DNA of 64,000 bases from positions 191,298-255,297 of the forward strand of contig DELY01000050.1 in the NCBI GenBank assembly GCA_002354655.1, read 5' to 3'. How positions within the stretch are numbered: the first letter of the stretch is position 1; every line of letters starts with the position of its first letter. The notes under the pieces are model-generated. The model did not search any database. It was not told the origin of the DNA and saw only the letters and a list, made by a program, of their open reading frames with translations. The position numbers and the translations under genes are program-made. This DNA is from Pseudomonas sp. UBA2684 (GTDB lineage Bacteria; Pseudomonadota; Gammaproteobacteria; Pseudomonadales; Pseudomonadaceae). Shown piece after piece: positions 63,891 to 64,000 of the stretch.

Positions 63891-64000
63891 CAGTTGCGCT
63901 CCTTACGGGCGGCCAATAGGTCGAGGGCGACGTCGACGATCATGTCTTCCTGGCCACCGACCATGCGCCGTTTGCCCAGTTCGACGAGGATGTCCACGGC
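63890..64000 (-). CDS. dmpG: 4-hydroxy-2-oxovalerate aldolase DmpG, C-terminal end
   Basis: Only the last 36 codons lie in the window. They read [20 protein letters not shown] and [14 protein letters not shown] before TGA, the typical C-terminus of DmpG/MhpE/NahM aldolases. The gene is partial at the window edge and the stop overlaps the dmpH ATG (TGATG). The enzyme makes pyruvate and acetaldehyde, normally with an acetaldehyde dehydrogenase partner, which should lie beyond the window. Confidence 0.88.
   Translation of the reverse strand, partial: AVDILVELGKRRMVGGQEDMIVDVALDLLAARKERN

Overview
The window is high-GC DNA from a Pseudomonas-type gammaproteobacterium. The first 39 kb follows, gene for gene, the order I recall for the Pseudomonas aeruginosa leuS to ppa chromosome region: leuS-lptE-holA-arfA, lipA facing lipB-ybeD-dacA-rlpA-mltB-rodA-mrdA-rlmH-rsfS-nadD-proA, then mpg, a DedA-PAP2 fusion, lrgBA, a MORN/C13 lipoprotein, ubiX-mpl and ppa. 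No tRNA, rRNA or CRISPR array was seen.

Region 1 (1-39.35 kb) is core chromosome: tRNA charging, outer-membrane assembly, replication, lipoate synthesis, the rod/peptidoglycan elongation cluster, NAD and proline synthesis, DNA repair, ubiquinone synthesis and peptidoglycan recycling. Between these genes lies a family of palindromic repeats. Four of them begin exactly at a TAG stop codon (holA, lipB, a LON-domain gene and a methyltransferase gene). A strong hairpin sits inside the arfA coding region, and another lies directly before the start codon of a periplasmic binding protein.

Region 2 (39.4-48.35 kb) is accessory DNA directly after ppa. A broken tyrosine integrase is fused in frame to an IS256-type transposase fragment. 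That fragment is split by a complete 8.4-kb Tn3-family (Tn501/Tn1721-like) transposon with 38-bp inverted repeats and a 5-bp target duplication (AAGCA). The transposon carries tnpR-tnpA and, divergently, a chromate-resistance operon chrB-chrA-chrC-chrF plus a coupled MFS transporter.

Region 3 (48.5-64 kb) is an aromatic-acid catabolic island. An IclR regulator faces about 14 kb of minus-strand genes. In order of transcription these are dmpG (cut by the window edge), dmpH, a 4-oxalocrotonate tautomerase, a DmpD-like hydrolase, ring-hydroxylating dioxygenase alpha and beta subunits, a TAXI-TRAP binding protein, a porin, a fused TRAP permease, an extradiol dioxygenase, a cis-diol dehydrogenase, an EamA transporter, a Rieske ferredoxin, an ACMSD-like decarboxylase, a ferredoxin reductase and a NUDIX hydrolase. 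Together they suggest uptake of an aromatic acid, 2,3-dioxygenation with the carboxyl retained, rearomatisation, meta cleavage, decarboxylation of the ring-fission product, and a dmp-type lower pathway to central metabolites. The exact substrate cannot be read from the sequence.
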